Position numbers and translations under genes: made by a program. Positions 8,644-16,853 of a stretch of 64,000 nt of DNA are shown piece after piece. Position 1 is the first letter of the stretch. Each line of letters starts with the position of its first letter. Below the pieces are notes generated by a model. The model saw only the letters and a list, made by a program, of their open reading frames with translations, did no database searches and was not told the origin of the DNA. Origin of the DNA: Mucilaginibacter gotjawali (GTDB lineage: Bacteria; Bacteroidota; Bacteroidia; Sphingobacteriales; Sphingobacteriaceae); contig NZ_AP017313.1 of NCBI RefSeq assembly GCF_002355435.1, positions 4,650,001 through 4,714,000 of the forward strand. Reading direction: 5' to 3'.

Positions 8644-8832
8644 GATGTGCAGATATGCAGATGTGCAGATGTGCAGATGCGAGAATGTGCAAATGCGTGG
8701 ATGTGCAGATATGCAGATGTGCAGATTTTATAATCACTTTTTTATCTTATTAATAAATTATTTTATTTGACATTTTTACAAATTGTCTTTTCATTTCATT
8801 TGCACATTTGCACATTCGCACATCTGCACATC
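8644..8832. repeat. Opposed arrays of 8-bp GATGTGCA repeats
   Basis: About ten GATGTGCA/GATATGCA units run in plus orientation at 8644-8726. After a 70-bp AT-rich middle, four to five units in the opposite orientation (ATTTGCAC, ATCTGCAC) fill 8797-8832. The two arrays can pair as a long imperfect hairpin. With the array at 9203-9250 they bracket the small four-helix gene at 8835-9176. Confidence 0.8.
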
Positions 8833-8834
8833 TT

Positions 8835-9176
8835 TTATTTTGTTGATGAAATTATCTTTCCCAGTATTCTCATGATTGATTGTATATCATCGAGCATGTC
8901 TTGTTCAAATGGATAGTTGCCAGCATGCTTGCATAGTTTCAACCAATATTCTGTTTCTTCCGCTTCTTTATAAGCAATCTTGCATTTGTGTTTAAAATCA
9001 TTCTTGCTCTCTGCACCCTGGGCTTCACTAACATTCGCCCCGATTGATGTCCCGCTCTTAAAAAGCTGATTTGCCATACTGAATTTCTTCTTTTCTTCAA
9101 GCTTTTCAGTAAAAGCTATTATTTTCAAAGAGAAGTTAAAAGTCAGATCAACTATTAAATTCGGTTTATCACTCAT
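8835..9176 (-). CDS. Four-helix bundle protein (23S rRNA intervening-sequence protein / S23 family)
   Basis: This 113-residue helical protein carries the S23/IVP family hallmarks: FSLKIIAFTEKL, the central QLFKSGTSIGANVSEAQGAESK (about 39-60) and KIAYKEAEETEYWLKL (about 67-82). The family was first found inside 23S rRNA intervening sequences, but free-standing members are frequent in Bacteroidota, and the Avd accessory protein of diversity-generating retroelements has the same fold. Its molecular role is unknown. It sits between murE and mraY in the dcw cluster, where no homologue is normally found, and is bracketed on both sides by 8-bp repeat arrays, which suggests a later insertion. Confidence 0.85.
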   Translation of the reverse strand: MSDKPNLIVDLTFNFSLKIIAFTEKLEEKKKFSMANQLFKSGTSIGANVSEAQGAESKNDFKHKCKIAYKEAEETEYWLKLCKHAGNYPFEQDMLDDIQSIMRILGKIISSTK

Positions 9177-9202
9177 TTTTACATTTTGTTTTATCTAATC
9201 AT

Positions 9203-9250
9203 TTCATCCGCACATTTGTACATCTTCCTTATCTGCACATCCGCACATCG
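9203..9250. repeat. 8-bp degenerate repeat array upstream of the four-helix gene
   Basis: Units of the CATCCGCA/CATTTGTA/CATCTGCA type between the murE stop (9253) and the start of the four-helix gene (9176), in the same orientation as the array at 8797-8832. Confidence 0.7.
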
Positions 9251-9252
9251 CG

Positions 9253-10713
9253 CTAGCTCAATTCTTTAAAAATCTCCACCAACTCTTCCATATCGTCGAA
9301 GTGGTGTTTTACACCCGCTATCTCCTGGTATTTCTCATGGCCTTTGCCGGCAACTACTACAATGTCTCCCGGGCGTGCCAGCATGCATGCAGTTTTGATG
9401 GCTTCGCGGCGGTCGGCTATGCTTAGGGTATGCCTTTTGAAAGCCGGATCGACACCTTCTTCCATCTCTTTGATGATCTGTGCCGGATCTTCACTTCGTG
9501 GATTATCCGAGGTAAAAACCACCTTGTCACTCCACTCGCAAGCGGTTTTGGCCATGATGGGACGTTTGGTTTTATCCCTGTCGCCGCCGCAACCTATAAC
9601 GGTGATCACTTTTTCATTCCCTTTACGGATATCATGGACTGTGCTCAAGATGTTCTGGACAGCATCCGGCGAGTGGGCATAATCAACAATGCCTACTATT
9701 TTATTTGGCGCGACGATGTAATCAAAACGCCCCCTTGCGCCTGTGAGCTTGCTTAAGCTGGTTAATATTTTGGTTTTATCCTGGTCAAGCAGCATGGCGG
9801 CGGCATATACGGCCAGTAAATTGTAAGCGTTGAAAGTACCCACCATTTTAAACCACACCTCTTCATTATCAATCTGCAGCAACAGGCCTTCAAACTGGTT
9901 TTCCAAAATGCGGGCCTTATAATCGGCCATACTTTTTAGTCCGTAGGTTTTTTTGTGTGCTTTGGTGTTTTGCAGCATCACGTTGCCATTTTTATCATCC
10001 CCATTGGTCAAAGCGAATGCATTTGAAGATAAATCGTCGAAAAAAGCTTTTTTTGCTTTAAGGTATTTTTCAAATGTCTTGTGGTAGTCCAGGTGATCAT
10101 GGGTTAAATTAGAGAAGATGGCCCCTGCAAAATTCAGCCCTGCAATGCGGTGCTGCGCTATAGCATGCGAGCTTACTTCCATAAAACAGTAATCACATCC
10201 CTGCTCAACCATATCGCTCATGAGCCTGTGTAACTCAACCGGATCGGGGGTAGTATGGGTAGATGGGAAAACCTGTTCGTTTATTTTGTTTTCTACCGTA
10301 GATATTAACCCGCATTTGTAGCCCATGTCGCGGAACAGCTTATATAGTAAGGTAGCTATCGTGGTTTTACCGTTAGTACCGGTTACGCCAACCAGCTTTA
10401 ATTTGGCCGAAGGGTTATCATAAAAATTAGCAGATACGATGCCCAAAGCCACGGCAGAATCGGCAACCATTAAAAAATCGACTTCACCGGTAACCCGGGA
10501 AGGCAATTCTTCACAGATCACGGCTGCGGCGCCCTCATTAATAGCCTGCAATATATAGTCATGGCCATCAGAAACAGTTCCCTTTACAGCAACAAACAGG
10601 CACCCCGGTGTAACTTTTCTTGAATCAAAAACCACTGCCGATATTTCAATATCAGCGCTCCCCTGTAATTCAGTGAATGCCAGCCCATCAATAATTTCGC
10701 TCAAATACTTCAT
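9253..10713 (-). CDS. murE: UDP-MurNAc-tripeptide synthetase, meso-diaminopimelate-adding
   Basis: MurE adds the third stem-peptide residue to UDP-MurNAc-L-Ala-D-Glu. The 486 residues show VVFDSRKVTPGCLFVAVKG near 27-45, the ATP loop GVTGTNGKTT (109-118), SNLTHDHLDYHKTFEKYLKAK, and the C-terminal DNPR motif (403-406), which in this family indicates meso-diaminopimelate rather than lysine as substrate. Its ATG overlaps the ftsI stop by 4 bp, so the two are translationally coupled. The gap to the next core gene, mraY, is unusually long because the four-helix gene and its repeats lie in between. Confidence 0.97.
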   Translation of the reverse strand: MKYLSEIIDGLAFTELQGSADIEISAVVFDSRKVTPGCLFVAVKGTVSDGHDYILQAINEGAAAVICEELPSRVTGEVDFLMVADSAVALGIVSANFYDNPSAKLKLVGVTGTNGKTTIATLLYKLFRDMGYKCGLISTVENKINEQVFPSTHTTPDPVELHRLMSDMVEQGCDYCFMEVSSHAIAQHRIAGLNFAGAIFSNLTHDHLDYHKTFEKYLKAKKAFFDDLSSNAFALTNGDDKNGNVMLQNTKAHKKTYGLKSMADYKARILENQFEGLLLQIDNEEVWFKMVGTFNAYNLLAVYAAAMLLDQDKTKILTSLSKLTGARGRFDYIVAPNKIVGIVDYAHSPDAVQNILSTVHDIRKGNEKVITVIGCGGDRDKTKRPIMAKTACEWSDKVVFTSDNPRSEDPAQIIKEMEEGVDPAFKRHTLSIADRREAIKTACMLARPGDIVVVAGKGHEKYQEIAGVKHHFDDMEELVEIFKELS

Positions 10714-12818
10714 TCCAATTCTATTAATATTTTTGACCCTTTTGGCACTATGCTTCCGCCTGCTACTGATTGATTGATTACGGAACCGCTGCCACGCACG
10801 GTGACTTTATACCCGGCATTTCCTAACAAAAACAGGGCATCACTTAACCCCATGCCTTTTACTGCCGGTACTACGCCGCTTTTATAAGTTATTTCTTCGT
10901 ACGGGATACCATTACTGGTGTCCACCCCGCTGGCTGCGGTATTTGACGCATAAAGTGGCTTAACCCCAAGCCTGTTATAAACCTGTTTCAACGCTTTTAC
11001 ATTGCCCTTTTTTATTTGCGGTAAATTGGTGTTGCCAACATAATGAACCGGTGCAGCCTGGTTAATGTCCAGATCACTGGCATATACCCGATCTGCAATT
11101 TCCCTGAACACCGGTCCGGCTACTTTAGCCGCCAGGTAATCGCCCTGTGTAGGATGATTGATCACTACGATCATGGAATATTTAGGATGATTTGCCGGAA
11201 AATATCCGCAAAACGAAGCCTGGTAAGTTTTTGCGCCATAACCTTTTGCATTATTGGCGATCTGCGCTGTGCCAGTTTTGCCGGCAACAGTATAAAGCGG
11301 ATTTTTGATCACATTTTTCCCGGTACCTTCTGTTACTACGCCTTCAAGCATGCTTCTCACCTTTCCCAGTGTTGCATCCGAGCAAACTTTTTCATTAATA
11401 ACTCTAGCCTGTATTTGCTCAACGGTATTCCCCAAACGCCTGATCTCTTTTACTAAAATCGGTGCAATCATTTTTCCATTATTCGCAACGGCATTATATA
11501 AGGCAAGCATTTGCAATGGCGTGATCTTCATTTCGTACCCGTAAGCCATTTCCGGCAGGGTATAATATTTATTCCACGAACGGCTTTGGGGGTTTTTGAC
11601 CACCGGGCTGCCTTCTCCCGGTATCTGCAATTGAAGCTTTTCGTTTAAATGATAGCTGTATAACTTATCCGTAAACTCCGAAGGGTTATTGGCATAGTGC
11701 TGATAAACCAATTTGGCTGCTGCCACGTTTGAAGATTCCTCCAATGCGCGTTTTACCGTTATTTCATAATTGTCGTGCTCGGTATCTGTTATGGTTGGCC
11801 CCTTAGGAAATTTATATTTACCACCCTCTGCATTTACAATGGTATTGGTGTCAACCTTATGCTGATCCAATAAGGTCATGTAGGTTGCCAGTTTAAATGT
11901 TGAACCCGGATCGGCAGCATCGCTGATGGCATAATTCAGTTTTTCCTGGTAATCGCCATCCTTTGTGCGGGTAAAATTGGCAATCGCCCTTATTTCGCCG
12001 GTGGCCACTTCCATTAACACAACGCAGCCATGATCTGCCTGGTTTTTTATCAGTTGTTTCTTCAAAGCATCCTGGGCAACATCCTGCAAATTCACATCGA
12101 TCGTTGAAATGATGTCGGCGCCTTCTTTGGGAGCGATTTCTTCTTCACCGTTATTAACGGGCATCCAGGTGCCGCCTGCAATGCGCTGCATCAGCCGTTT
12201 ACCGTTCTCACCTTGTATATAACTTGCATAGGCCCCTTCAAGGCCAACGGCATTCTTTACATTGTCGTTTTTATAGCCGATAGTACGTGCCGCAAGCGAA
12301 CGAAAAGGCAATACCCTTTTGTTCTGTTCCACTATAATCAACCCTCCCTTATACTTACCCAAATTAAAAATCGGGAATTTGCGGATCTGTTTAAGCTCCT
12401 GGTAAGTTACCCTGCGCCTGATCAGCTGGTAGCGCGAACCATCCCGGCGGGCATCACGAAGCATTCTTGAATATTCTCTTTCCGATCTGTCAGGGTATAA
12501 TTGCGCCATTTTCATGGCCAGCGAATCAACTTTTTCATTAAAAACATGTTCATCTGCTATACCGCCTGCAAACATGTCCATATGCAATTCATACTCCGGT
12601 ACCGATGTTGCCAGCAGGCTCATATCAACCGAAAATATATTGCCGCGCGCGGCTTCCACTGTCTGAAATTGCGTTGACATGCTTTTTGACATGGCCTGCC
12701 ATTTTCTTCCCTGCACCACCTGCACCCTGTACAACTGGATAATAACGGCGCCTGCAAAAACAAGGATAAGCCCGAAAGCCAGGTAAACACGGATCAGTAT
12801 GTTTCTTCTAATGCTCAT
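10710..12818 (-). CDS. ftsI: FtsI/PBP3-type transpeptidase with C-terminal PASTA domain
   Basis: This is a class B penicillin-binding protein that cross-links septal peptidoglycan. With the start at 12818 (702 residues) there is an N-terminal membrane anchor (about 9-30), a PBP dimerisation domain, and a transpeptidase domain with catalytic STFK (S306, K309), SSN (362-364) and KTG (514-516). A PASTA domain fills the last ~70 residues (VPAVKGMGLSDALFLL...). I chose ATG 12818 over the upstream in-frame ATG at 12836 because AGGAGG lies 6 bases ahead of it, a strong Shine-Dalgarno for this phylum. It overlaps the end of ftsL by 11 bp. The PASTA domain suggests binding to muropeptides or uncross-linked glycan. 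Confidence 0.96.
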   Translation of the reverse strand: MSIRRNILIRVYLAFGLILVFAGAVIIQLYRVQVVQGRKWQAMSKSMSTQFQTVEAARGNIFSVDMSLLATSVPEYELHMDMFAGGIADEHVFNEKVDSLAMKMAQLYPDRSEREYSRMLRDARRDGSRYQLIRRRVTYQELKQIRKFPIFNLGKYKGGLIIVEQNKRVLPFRSLAARTIGYKNDNVKNAVGLEGAYASYIQGENGKRLMQRIAGGTWMPVNNGEEEIAPKEGADIISTIDVNLQDVAQDALKKQLIKNQADHGCVVLMEVATGEIRAIANFTRTKDGDYQEKLNYAISDAADPGSTFKLATYMTLLDQHKVDTNTIVNAEGGKYKFPKGPTITDTEHDNYEITVKRALEESSNVAAAKLVYQHYANNPSEFTDKLYSYHLNEKLQLQIPGEGSPVVKNPQSRSWNKYYTLPEMAYGYEMKITPLQMLALYNAVANNGKMIAPILVKEIRRLGNTVEQIQARVINEKVCSDATLGKVRSMLEGVVTEGTGKNVIKNPLYTVAGKTGTAQIANNAKGYGAKTYQASFCGYFPANHPKYSMIVVINHPTQGDYLAAKVAGPVFREIADRVYASDLDINQAAPVHYVGNTNLPQIKKGNVKALKQVYNRLGVKPLYASNTAASGVDTSNGIPYEEITYKSGVVPAVKGMGLSDALFLLGNAGYKVTVRGSGSVINQSVAGGSIVPKGSKILIELE

Positions 12819-13218
12819 CCTGTACCTCCTCTGCATTCAATTTATGCGGCGGCTGAAGCGATTCTTTCAAACCCAAAGTATCAGCCCTTTTAGCCACTTC
12901 AGTAATCGTGCTTTTATAGGCCAGTTCAGCCTTGGTGGTTTTATAATCGGAACTCAGTTCTTTTACTTCTTTAGTTATTTTATCAATATCGCGTATGTTC
13001 TTTTCGGCAATGTTCCGGTTGGCGATGTAGATCATCCCCAATAAGGCCAGGAAAAGCACAAAAGGTAAGGCGCTGCTGGCAGCCTCCGCATTAAATATGC
13101 GTTTGCTTAAAAACTGAACCAGGTAGTTGTCAGGAATCTCTTTCACTTGTTTTTCTTCCACAACAAGCACCTTCTCTTCTTCTTCCTCCTCAATTGGTAC
13201 GCGCAGCCTGTTGGTCAT
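12808..13218 (-). CDS. ftsL: FtsL-like division protein
   Basis: A 136-residue bitopic protein: an acidic cytoplasmic part rich in glutamate (EEEEEEKVLVVEEKQ), one membrane segment at about 51-69 (ALPFVLFLALLGMIYIANRN), then a periplasmic coiled-coil-like stretch (IRDIDKITKEVKELSSDYKTTKAELAYK). Size, topology and place between rsmH and ftsI identify it as the FtsL equivalent, which forms a trimer with FtsQ and FtsB-type proteins and activates FtsW/FtsI. FtsL sequences diverge strongly, so the call rests mainly on context. It overlaps rsmH by 4 bp (ATGA) and ftsI by 11 bp. Confidence 0.85.
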   Translation of the reverse strand: MTNRLRVPIEEEEEEKVLVVEEKQVKEIPDNYLVQFLSKRIFNAEAASSALPFVLFLALLGMIYIANRNIAEKNIRDIDKITKEVKELSSDYKTTKAELAYKSTITEVAKRADTLGLKESLQPPHKLNAEEVQDEH

Positions 13219-14117
13219 CTTTTTACCGCAATTCTTAATTTTGCGCTCCGTGCCCTGTTATTATTAAGTACTTCCCCTTCTGATGCTGTTATTGCCCCGC
13301 GGCTTACCGCATCAAAAGGCCTGTTATCGTTTCCATAAATATCTTTTTCCAGTTCGCCGCTGAATTTGCCTTTGGCGATGAAGTTTTTTACCAGCCTGTC
13401 TTCCAGTGAATGGTATGATATGACCACCAATCTTCCACCCGAAACCAATACGTCTGCCGTCTGGATCAAAAAATCTTTCAGCGCTTCCAGTTCCTGGTTA
13501 ACCTCAATACGCAGCGCCTGGAAAACCTGCGCCAGGTATTTATTTTCTTTTCCTTTAGGGATGCGGTTGGCAATAGCATTTTTCAGGTCGGCAACGGTTA
13601 CAATCGGGCCGTTTAACCTGCCGGTAACAATGGTATTAGCCAGTGATTTCGCATTCTGGATCTCGCCATAGATGCCGAAAATGCGGTGCAAATCAGCTTC
13701 TGAATAAGTGTTCACTACTTCTTTTGCACTCAATGCCGATTGCTGGTTCATGCGCATGTCCAGTTCGGCATCAAAGCGGATGGAAAAACCGCGCTCGGCC
13801 TGGTCAAACTGGTAGGAGGATACGCCGAGATCGGCCAGTATCCCGTCAACCGGCATGGCCTGGTGCAAACGGCAGAAATTTTTAAGGTACCTGAAATTCT
13901 GATCTATAAAAACAAAACGACTATCGTCGATAATATTTTGCCTGGCGTCAGCGTCCTGGTCAAAGGCCAGCAGCCTGCCATCCTTGTTCAGATGTTTTAA
14001 TATTTCGCGGGAATGACCGCCGCCGCCAAAAGTAACGTCTACATAAGTACCTTCCGGCCTGATGGCCAGCCCTTCCATACACTCATCCAGCATCACGGGG
14101 GTATGGTATTTATCCAT
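13215..14117 (-). CDS. rsmH: 16S rRNA (cytosine-1402-N4)-methyltransferase
   Basis: RsmH (MraW) methylates N4 of C1402 in the 16S rRNA P-site with S-adenosylmethionine. The 300-residue protein begins with the family signature YHTPVMLDECMEGL, followed by the SAM loop VDVTFGGGGHSREIL (about 27-41), GILADLGVSSYQFDQAERGFS, and VISYHSLEDRLVKNF near residue 234. Length is normal. It overlaps mraZ by 8 bp upstream and ftsL by 4 bp downstream, as expected for a tightly coupled operon. Confidence 0.97.
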   Translation of the reverse strand: MDKYHTPVMLDECMEGLAIRPEGTYVDVTFGGGGHSREILKHLNKDGRLLAFDQDADARQNIIDDSRFVFIDQNFRYLKNFCRLHQAMPVDGILADLGVSSYQFDQAERGFSIRFDAELDMRMNQQSALSAKEVVNTYSEADLHRIFGIYGEIQNAKSLANTIVTGRLNGPIVTVADLKNAIANRIPKGKENKYLAQVFQALRIEVNQELEALKDFLIQTADVLVSGGRLVVISYHSLEDRLVKNFIAKGKFSGELEKDIYGNDNRPFDAVSRGAITASEGEVLNNNRARSAKLRIAVKR

Positions 14118-14562
14118 TGTTCACCTCCTTCATCTTTAGGGCCATTTTGGCAAAATCTTTGGGTTCTGTATTCATCAATGCCTTATGCGCTTCACTGTTC
14201 CAAACTTCAATCCTGTTTAAAAGGCAGGTAATAACTACGTCACTTTTTATCTCCGCGTGGTCGAGCAAAAACTGGGGCAAATTCACCCGGCCTGCTGCGT
14301 CAAGGCTCAATTCCGTCGCGCCGCGCATAAAATATCTTACAAATTCTATATCTTCCTCGTCATATTCGTTAAGTTTGCTTAGTTCTTCCAGTTTTTTATC
14401 CCATTGTTTTTTTGTGTAGATGACCAGATATTTTTTAAAGCCACGATTGATCACAAGACCTTCAGACTCAGCTTCGGGAAGCTTTTTCTTTAGGCCGGAT
14501 GGGACCATCATGCGTCCTTTATTATCCAGTTTACACTCAAATTCGCCGGTGAGGAATGACAT
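14110..14562 (-). CDS. mraZ: MraZ, transcriptional regulator of the dcw cluster
   Basis: The 150-residue protein has two SpoVT/AbrB-like halves, each with the DxKGRhxlP signature: ECKLDNKGRMMVPSGLKK near 9-26 and LDAAGRVNLPQFLLDHA near 87-104. MraZ forms dodecameric rings and binds tandem repeats in the promoter of its own operon; in E. coli it represses the cluster, and it also localises to the nucleoid. Three GTGGTA boxes with 10-bp spacing lie 45-70 bp upstream of this ATG, so self-regulation is likely. mraZ is the first gene of the dcw operon here. Confidence 0.96.
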   Translation of the reverse strand: MSFLTGEFECKLDNKGRMMVPSGLKKKLPEAESEGLVINRGFKKYLVIYTKKQWDKKLEELSKLNEYDEEDIEFVRYFMRGATELSLDAAGRVNLPQFLLDHAEIKSDVVITCLLNRIEVWNSEAHKALMNTEPKDFAKMALKMKEVNNG

Positions 14563-14606
14563 TTTAAAACTTTAACACGATTTGTAATGTAAAATTAGAC
14601 TTCTTT

Positions 14607-14632
14607 TACCACTTTCTACCACTTCTTACCAC
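14607..14632 (-). promoter_or_regulatory. Predicted MraZ operator: three GTGGTA boxes at 10-bp spacing
   Basis: On the minus strand GTGGTA occurs at 14627-14632, 14617-14622 and 14607-14612, each followed by an A/G-rich tetranucleotide, giving exact 10-bp periodicity. Known MraZ operators are tandem repeats with the same period (TGGGN boxes in E. coli, AAAGTGK boxes in Mollicutes), and AAGTGG is visible in two of the units here. The boxes lie 45-70 bp upstream of mraZ, where they would overlap its promoter. That MraZ binds them is inference. Confidence 0.75.
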
Positions 14633-14769
14633 GAAAGTTATTAACACTTGTTCGGTGCGTATGTTAATTGCTGTGCATAAGTGTTTATAAGTCCCATCTA
14701 AACAACTTTTCTCCCCTTTTTAATTTGTTTCTTCCTAATTTTAAGCGACTTACAAACGTTTATAACAAA

Positions 14770-15045
14770 ATGATCAAACTGAATGATCCGTACTTCCTGG
14801 ATATAGAAAACAATGGGAAAAACCTCCGTTTGGTGGTATATGCTAATGGCGTGGAAAAAGTTTGCCGGAAAACAACTCATAAATCACTATCCGCCCTTAT
14901 ACAATCGTGTGAAAATCACCTGTTTAAAGGAAGGTTGCAATTATTCAGAAATCCGGAAGAGATAAGCGTGGTGGTAAAAGGCGAAGTGGTGGGAGAAATT
15001 ACAGCAGATACGCTGTTAAACTGCCTCAAATTCGATCAACAATAA
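14770..15045 (+). CDS. Conserved hypothetical protein, 91 residues
   Basis: The gene is divergent from mraZ. I placed the start at ATG 14770 (MIKLNDPYFLDIENNGKNLR) because the 34 residues upstream in the longer frame are low-complexity and overlap the mraZ promoter region. The product is small and soluble, with an alternating beta-strand pattern (LRLVVYANGVEKV, EISVVVKGEVVGEI) and two cysteines; no signal peptide or catalytic motif is seen. I do not recognise the family. It is followed 41 bp later by the serine hydrolase gene. Confidence 0.65.
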   Translation: MIKLNDPYFLDIENNGKNLRLVVYANGVEKVCRKTTHKSLSALIQSCENHLFKGRLQLFRNPEEISVVVKGEVVGEITADTLLNCLKFDQQ

Positions 15046-15086
15046 AAACTTGTACCTATATTTATTGCCATTAGCTAAATCAATCC

Positions 15087-16670
15087 ATGAAAATAATTCT
15101 ATTCCCGTCGTCAAACTTTAGGCGCAGGTGTTCAATCGCCCTTGGGCTTCTTATTACTGTCGCATCTCAATTGCGCGCCCAGGTAATCGCCCCGGATTCC
15201 ATTGACCGGCTGGTTAACCGCACCCTGCAAACTTTTGATGTACCTGGAATTGCTGTGGCAATAGTAAAAGATGATAAAATGATATTTGCCAAAGGCTATG
15301 GCTATGCCTCGCTGAATACGCATAAAAAAGTAGATGAGAACACCCTGTTTGGGATTGCATCCAACAGTAAGGCCTTTACTACCGCCTCCATAGGGATACT
15401 TTGCGATGAAGGAAAAATAAAACTCGATGATAAGGTGACCGACTATATCCCAGAGTTTAAAATGTACGACCCGTATGTAACCGCCGAATTTACCATAAGG
15501 GACCTGCTTACCCACCGCAGCGGGCTTGGCCTTGGCGCAGGAGACTTGATGGACTGGCCCGATTCGACCAGTTTTACGGTAGAGGATATGATCCATAACC
15601 TCAGGTATTTGAAACAGGCGTCAAGTTTCCGCAGCAAATACGATTATGATAACCAGCTATATAAAGTGGCTGGCGAGCTGATCAAAAGGGTTTCGGGCAT
15701 GAGCTGGGAAGATTTTGTAGCAACCCGCATTATGAAGCCTTTGCAAATGAACAACAGCGCGCCGGCTTATCAACTGATCAAAGACTATTCAAATGTTGTG
15801 GACGCCCATGCCCCGGTTGACGGTAAAGTGATCGTGATCCCCCGTTATAAAACCACCACCGGTAATGCTGCCGGCGGTATTTACAGCAGCGTGGCGGACT
15901 TAAGTAAATGGGTGATCATGCAAATGAATAATGGTAAATATGGTGATGGCAAACAGCTTTTCAGCGAAGCGATCCATTTTCAAATGTGGTCGCCGCAGAC
16001 CATTGTACCGGTCGGCCCGAATTCACCTTACAATACACACTTTGCGGCCTATGGGTTGGGCTGGTTTTTGAGCGATGTTAAGGGCTATAAAGAGGTAAAC
16101 CATACCGGGGGCATCGATGGTATGGTAACCAAAGTAACGCTGATACCAGAGCTTAAACTGGCGATCATTGTTTTAACCAACCAGCAATCAGGCGCGGCAT
16201 TCAGCGCAGTAACCAACCAGATTAAAGACAGTTACCTGGGGATTACCGGCCGCGACTGGGTAAAAACGTATGGCGACATGGTGAAACAAAGCCAGCAGGG
16301 CGCCGATAAAGTGATGGATGCCGTTTGGCAGCAGGTGGATGCCCGCAGGCACGACACATCAAAACCAGACCTCTCTCCTTTTACCGGCACCTATCATGAT
16401 AGCTGGCTGGGCGATGCCGTTATCACCTTAAAAGATGGCCAGCTTTGGTTCAATGCCAAACGTTCGCCGAAATTAACCGGGCAGGTTTTGCCCTACAAGG
16501 GTGATACCTTTGTGATCAGGTGGAATTACCGCAGTATGGAGGCGGATGCATTTGCGATGTTCTCTTTCGACGAAAATGGCAAACCAACGGGGTTAAAGTT
16601 AAAAGCGATTTCTCCGCTAACTGATTTTAGCTTTGATTTCCAGGATCTGGATTTTAAGAAAACGGAGTGA
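15087..16670 (+). CDS. Exported serine hydrolase, class C beta-lactamase/esterase fold with C-terminal DUF3471-like domain
   Basis: A 527-residue protein with a signal peptide (about 1-31, ending SQLRAQ). The beta-lactamase-fold motifs are all present: SNSK with nucleophile S92 and K95, Y187-D-N189, and H339-T-G341 as third motif. The final ~110 residues (from about DTSKPDLSPFTGTYHDSWLGDAV) match the beta-rich DUF3471 region often attached to these enzymes. Such proteins hydrolyse D-amino-acid peptides or esters in the periplasm; the substrate cannot be told from sequence, and the HTG triad is as common in esterases and DD-peptidases as in AmpC-type lactamases. It stands alone, followed by a repeat. 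Confidence 0.85.
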   Translation: MKIILFPSSNFRRRCSIALGLLITVASQLRAQVIAPDSIDRLVNRTLQTFDVPGIAVAIVKDDKMIFAKGYGYASLNTHKKVDENTLFGIASNSKAFTTASIGILCDEGKIKLDDKVTDYIPEFKMYDPYVTAEFTIRDLLTHRSGLGLGAGDLMDWPDSTSFTVEDMIHNLRYLKQASSFRSKYDYDNQLYKVAGELIKRVSGMSWEDFVATRIMKPLQMNNSAPAYQLIKDYSNVVDAHAPVDGKVIVIPRYKTTTGNAAGGIYSSVADLSKWVIMQMNNGKYGDGKQLFSEAIHFQMWSPQTIVPVGPNSPYNTHFAAYGLGWFLSDVKGYKEVNHTGGIDGMVTKVTLIPELKLAIIVLTNQQSGAAFSAVTNQIKDSYLGITGRDWVKTYGDMVKQSQQGADKVMDAVWQQVDARRHDTSKPDLSPFTGTYHDSWLGDAVITLKDGQLWFNAKRSPKLTGQVLPYKGDTFVIRWNYRSMEADAFAMFSFDENGKPTGLKLKAISPLTDFSFDFQDLDFKKTE

Positions 16671-16741
16671 GGTTAGAGATTAGTGATTGGTTGATTAGAG
16701 ATTAGGAAAAATAAACACAGAGTGGATAAAGGCTCCTTTTT

Positions 16742-16845
16742 GTCATTGCGAGCGCAGCGCGGCAATCGCGAACTTTGCATGTAGACAATACATAGCGGCA
16801 ATGCAGAGCTCGCGATTGCCGCGCTCGTTCCTCGCTCGCAATGAC
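16742..16845. repeat. Inverted repeat of the GTCATTGCGAGCG family
   Basis: GTCATTGCGAGCGCAGCGCG at 16742-16761 (continuing GCAATCGCG) is answered by an inverted, slightly longer copy at 16811-16845 ending CTCGCTCGCAATGAC. About 40 bp of unrelated sequence lie in the loop. This family is widespread in Bacteroidota intergenic DNA. It lies between the serine hydrolase (+) and DUF4846 (-) genes, so it may also act as a two-way terminator, although there is no clear T-tract. Confidence 0.75.
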
Positions 16846-16853
16846 AATAGTTT

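Noticed and set aside
8644..8832. CRISPR array
   Set aside because: The units are 8 bp, degenerate and without spacers of constant length.
12819..12836. Upstream ATG of ftsI (MQRRYR...)
   Set aside because: The ATG at 12818 has AGGAGG six bases ahead and gives the usual short cytoplasmic N-terminus.
16742..16845. Insertion sequence or tRNA
   Set aside because: It is a short non-coding inverted repeat; no transposase frame and no tRNA T-loop are present.
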